DNA of 64,000 nt, from positions 174,556-238,555 of the forward strand of contig JBFLZC010000005.1 in NCBI GenBank assembly GCA_040756375.1, in the 5' to 3' direction. The notes under the pieces were generated by a model. It did no database searches and was not told the origin of the DNA. It was given only the letters and a program-made list of their open reading frames with translations. The DNA comes from VGSG01 sp040756375. GTDB lineage: Bacteria > Desulfobacterota > Desulfomonilia > Desulfomonilales > Desulfomonilaceae. Of the stretch, positions 61,504 through 64,000 are shown piece after piece. Position numbers and translations under genes: made by a program. Each line of letters starts with the position of its first letter. Position 1 is the stretch's first letter.

Positions 61504-61550
61504 CTTCACGACACCAATACCGTGATATAGTGTGGTGCCCGCGAAAAAAA
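61504..61550 (+). promoter_or_regulatory. Promoter-like element upstream of the DUF3786-mod genes, copy 2
   Basis: Same 47-base unit as 55302-55348. CTTCAC and TATAGT are 16 bases apart, and CCCGCGAAAAAAA follows. Inside it, TCACG-N10-CGTGA (61506-61525) forms an inverted repeat absent from copy 1, perhaps an operator. Confidence 0.45.
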
Positions 61551-61638
61551 GCCGGATTTCCTGAAAAAAGGCAGTCTCTTCTTCAGGAAAAGGCTCCGGG
61601 ACTGCATCCTGAGAGAAGAGTTCGAGAGAGGATAGGAG

Positions 61639-62250
61639 ATGAGCTGCGCAGCGCCGAATCAGATGCATTGGGACGACCTGGCGGCACGATCTCGTGACGA
61701 AATACTGGGTCGAGAAGGAGTGAAGGAGGCTACACCGGGGTCAGGGTATGAGGTCGCGTTTCTTGATGCGTTATACCGTGTGGATCCCATAGCACAGCAG
61801 ATCGTCGAGATCTCGCCCAAACCCGACCGACCACTCACCGAAGAGTTCCAAATCCTGATCATCCGGTACCTGGTGGCCCCAAACGGAGGCCCGGTGGACC
61901 ACGTGGATGCGAGCGAAAAGGACTTCCCTGGCGGAGTGACGTTCTTCCAAGGCCCTCATGCGCTCCATGTGCGGCCGATTGTTCGCCGATACGGACAGGA
62001 TCCGGATGCCTTTGTGGCCCGAGGCCGTCAACTGGGAGGCCTTCCCGTTGCGTATGGCGACAAAGCAATGCGATTCGAGCCTTTTCCTCAAATACCGGTT
62101 ACGTACGTGCTTTGGAAAGCGGACGATGAATTTCCCGCGTCCGTTTCCGTGCTATTCGATAAGTCGATCGCACGCTGGTTCGAGCTGGACATGATCTTCA
62201 CGTTGGTGTGGGTTCTGACAGAACGCATCCTCGAAGGAGACAGTGCGTGA
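61639..62250 (+). CDS. DUF3786 protein
   Basis: 203 residues with the DUF3786 layout seen in anaerobes: WDDLAARSRDEILGREGVK near the start, ILIIRYLVAPNGG, VTFFQGPHALHVRPIVRRYG and a final WFELDMIFTLVWVLTERIL. Function unknown. No signal peptide or membrane span. GGATAGGAG precedes the ATG. It lies 58 bases upstream of modA and is likely co-transcribed, perhaps hinting at an oxyanion or corrinoid-related role. Confidence 0.82.
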   Translation: MSCAAPNQMHWDDLAARSRDEILGREGVKEATPGSGYEVAFLDALYRVDPIAQQIVEISPKPDRPLTEEFQILIIRYLVAPNGGPVDHVDASEKDFPGGVTFFQGPHALHVRPIVRRYGQDPDAFVARGRQLGGLPVAYGDKAMRFEPFPQIPVTYVLWKADDEFPASVSVLFDKSIARWFELDMIFTLVWVLTERILEGDSA

Positions 62251-62308
62251 CCACGTTGCTCATCGCCTGCGTAATCGCGTGCAGCGGAGTCGAGGGAGCA
62301 AATTGCCT

Positions 62309-63085
62309 ATGAGAACCTCTTGGCGCCAAGCAATTGTTGTCTGGGCCTTGATAACACTGACCTCTACCTTAGCGGACGCTTCCGGTGCGCAAGCTCCTGA
62401 CCGGATCAAGGTCTTTGCTGCGGCATCTTTGACAACCTCAATCACTGAGATAAGCACGCTATTCTCGGACAGAGGAAACGTGACCGCCTCCTTCGCCTCT
62501 TCATCAGCCCTGGCAAAGCAAATCGCGAATGGCGCTCCGGCTGAGATTTTCATTTCAGCTGACGTGGAATGGATGAATTACCTGGCCGAAAGGCGGTTGA
62601 TCGTGCCCGAAACCCGCGTCGATCTGCTCGGAAACAGACTCGTGCTCATCGCTCCCCGGAAGAGCAGTGCTGAATTAGACATTGGTTCGGGGTTTCCCTT
62701 GGCAAAAGCCTTGGGGCAGGAGCGTCTAGCAGTTGGCGACCCGGATCATGTGCCTGCCGGTAAATATGCGAAGGCCGCGCTCGAAAAACTCGGCGTGTGG
62801 TCGCAAGTTGCGAACAAGCTGGCGCGAGCAGACAATGTCCGAGCGGCTCTCACCCTTGTGGAGCGGGAAGAATGCCCGTTGGGGATCGTGTATAGCTCGG
62901 ACGCGGTCATATCAGATAAAGTCAAGGTGGTGGCGATGTTTCCGGAAGATTCACATCCGCGGATCATCTATCCCGCGGCGATCGTTTCGGGAGTGGATAA
63001 TGCCAGAGCTCGCGCGTTCCTCGATTTCTTGAGAGGCCCAAAAGCCAGGGCTGTCTTCGAGAAGTGCGGATTTGCGGTATATTGA
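62309..63085 (+). CDS. modA: Molybdate ABC transporter substrate-binding protein ModA
   Basis: 258 residues: signal peptide (IVVWALITLTSTLADASGA), then the ModA pattern IKVFAAASLTTSITEI, FASSSALAKQIANGAPAEIFISADVEWMNYLAER, RLAVGDPDHVPAGKYAK and GIVYSSDA. It binds molybdate or tungstate in the periplasm. ATG 62309 is used; a GTG at 62243 would overlap the preceding gene. Its stop shares a base with the modB start. Confidence 0.92.
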   Translation: MRTSWRQAIVVWALITLTSTLADASGAQAPDRIKVFAAASLTTSITEISTLFSDRGNVTASFASSSALAKQIANGAPAEIFISADVEWMNYLAERRLIVPETRVDLLGNRLVLIAPRKSSAELDIGSGFPLAKALGQERLAVGDPDHVPAGKYAKAALEKLGVWSQVANKLARADNVRAALTLVEREECPLGIVYSSDAVISDKVKVVAMFPEDSHPRIIYPAAIVSGVDNARARAFLDFLRGPKARAVFEKCGFAVY

Positions 63086-63783
63086 TGGATATTCTCCTCT
63101 TATCGCCTCTTGAAAAGGAGGTTTTACAGCTTAGCATTTGGGTGTCCGGTTGGGCGGTTGCTGGGAGCCTGCCCCCAGGCATATACCTCGCGTGGCTCTT
63201 GGCGCGCAAGAACTTCCCGGGCAAGCTGCTGATTGATGGCCTCGTGCATTTGCCGCTGGTGCTCCCCCCAGTAGTGATGGGCTACATCCTCCTGGTCCTT
63301 CTGGGAAGGAAGGGGGTGATCGGAGCCTGGCTCCACGACGTGTTCGGAATAACCTTTGCGTTCAACTGGAAGGGGGCAGCGGTTGCCTCTGCTGTTATGG
63401 CCTTCCCGCTCCTGGTCCGCGCTGTGCGTCTGTCAGTGGAAGGCGTGGATCAAGGCCTCGAAGCTGCCGCTCGAACCCTGGGCGCGGGTCCTGTGCGCGT
63501 CTTCTTCACGATTACCCTTCCCCTGATCCTTCCCGGCATCCTCACGGGAGTCATCCTGGCCTTTGCCCGAAGCTTGAGTGAGTTCGGGGCGACGATCACC
63601 TTCGTATCAAACATCCCGGGTGAGACGAGGACGCTCCCGCTAGCACTTTACACGTTGACTCAAGTACCCGGAGGAGAGCAAGGGGCCTTTCGGCTCTGCG
63701 TGATCTCGGTCGTCCTGGCCATGGCCGCGCTGGTCGCCTCGGAACTCCTGGCCAGGAGACTTGCCGCCCGGATGAGAGGATGA
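63085..63783 (+). CDS. modB: Molybdate ABC transporter permease ModB
   Basis: 232 residues with about five to six membrane segments and the permease coupling loop EAARTLGAGPVRVFFTITLPLILPGI, followed by RSLSEFGATITFVSNIPGETRTLPLALY, characteristic of ModB. ATG overlaps the modA stop (TGATG). No modC ATPase follows within the window; the next coding sequence is a transposase end on the opposite strand. Confidence 0.92.
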   Translation: MDILLLSPLEKEVLQLSIWVSGWAVAGSLPPGIYLAWLLARKNFPGKLLIDGLVHLPLVLPPVVMGYILLVLLGRKGVIGAWLHDVFGITFAFNWKGAAVASAVMAFPLLVRAVRLSVEGVDQGLEAAARTLGAGPVRVFFTITLPLILPGILTGVILAFARSLSEFGATITFVSNIPGETRTLPLALYTLTQVPGGEQGAFRLCVISVVLAMAALVASELLARRLAARMRG

Positions 63784-63820
63784 TGCGAATTCGCGATGAA
63801 ACGGGTGACATTGTTAATGA

Positions 63821-63882
63821 CCGGCAGAGACGCCGGCCCTACTGTAAGATGGTAGCGCCCCCGGCCGGGCCTCCGTATGGGG
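63821..63882 (-). repeat. Dispersed repeat units, inverted
   Basis: CCGGCAGAGACGCCGGCCCTAC is close to the reverse complement of GTAGGGGCCGGCGTCCCTGCC in the 8150 repeat, and a degenerate GGCCTCCGT unit follows. The unit lies between modB and the transposase end. Confidence 0.55.
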
Positions 63883-63907
63883 TGGTTTGGAGCGACTGTG
63901 TTTTGTG

Positions 63908-64000
63908 TCAAGCGAAAACTTCCCGGTACAGTTCTCTCTTCCTGACCATGGCATTGAGAATGATCAGGAGTTTTCGCATACATGCCGTGATGGCAACCTT
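63908..64000 (-). mobile_element. IS110-family transposase, C-terminal 30 codons (partial)
   Basis: Read on the minus strand the end is KVAITACMRKLLIILNAMVR followed by KRELYREVFA and a stop. 'KVA..A.MRKLL.ILNA' is the well-known tail of IS110/IS1111 transposases. The rest lies beyond the window. Confidence 0.85.

Overview
The window reads as the chromosome of an anaerobic, sulfate-reducing or syntrophic deltaproteobacterium (Desulfobacterota; something like Desulfomonile or Syntrophobacter is my guess). The signs are a group III-type nif cluster with nifI genes between nifH and nifD, a MetV/MetF methylene-tetrahydrofolate reductase set, a TunR-type regulator (a family described from sulfate-reducing deltaproteobacteria) and many GC-rich dispersed hairpin repeats. 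I see no rRNA, tRNA, CRISPR array or prophage.

Layout. 1-8 kb (mostly + strand): the end of an ABC ATPase and its membrane-fusion partner, class II fumarase, HflK/HflC and a B12-binding radical SAM protein. 8.3-21 kb: nitrogen fixation. nifH-nifI1-nifI2-nifD-nifK-[2Fe-2S] ferredoxin-nifE-nifN-nifB lies behind a clear sigma-54 promoter and a perfect NifA site. A convergent nifV-nifA pair has its own sigma-54 promoter. Copies of one dispersed repeat flank nifH-nifB. 21-32.5 kb: a co-directional block with a response regulator, a divergent MetF, a NuoG-like molybdopterin-family subunit that lacks the catalytic Sec/Cys, NuoE, a NuoF-GltD fusion, MetV, a canonical MetF and a PAS histidine kinase. 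This looks like an electron-bifurcating (Stn-like) NAD(P)H module coupled to methylene-THF chemistry and controlled by its own two-component pair; it is the first of the two strongest candidates for an undescribed system.

32.5-38.8 kb: threonine dehydrogenase, a HicA toxin with a MerR-HicB fusion, TunR with a TSUP transporter and a 28-bp operator, a MntA/HepT toxin-antitoxin pair, and a NifX-like/DUF134 pair with a palindromic operator. 38.9-61.4 kb: a large minus-strand metal and thiol island. It holds a CusBA-NosL copper-type efflux operon bracketed by two paralogous adenylate cyclases, two LolD/FtsX-type ABC modules with DUF2318, an HMA-SurA fusion and a thioredoxin-like protein whose CGPC is replaced by HGPM, plus ChrA. 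Three of its operons begin with a small exported Cys-rich protein followed by a hairpin, which resembles copper-responsive leader proteins (CutF/DUF2946-like); this is the second strong candidate. 61.6-64 kb: DUF3786, ModA and ModB, then the C-terminal end of an IS110-type transposase at the window edge.

Molybdenum is a common thread. The window holds Mo-nitrogenase, a molybdopterin-family subunit, a tungstate/molybdate regulator with its oxyanion transporter, and modAB. All family assignments come from reading the translated sequence without database searches.
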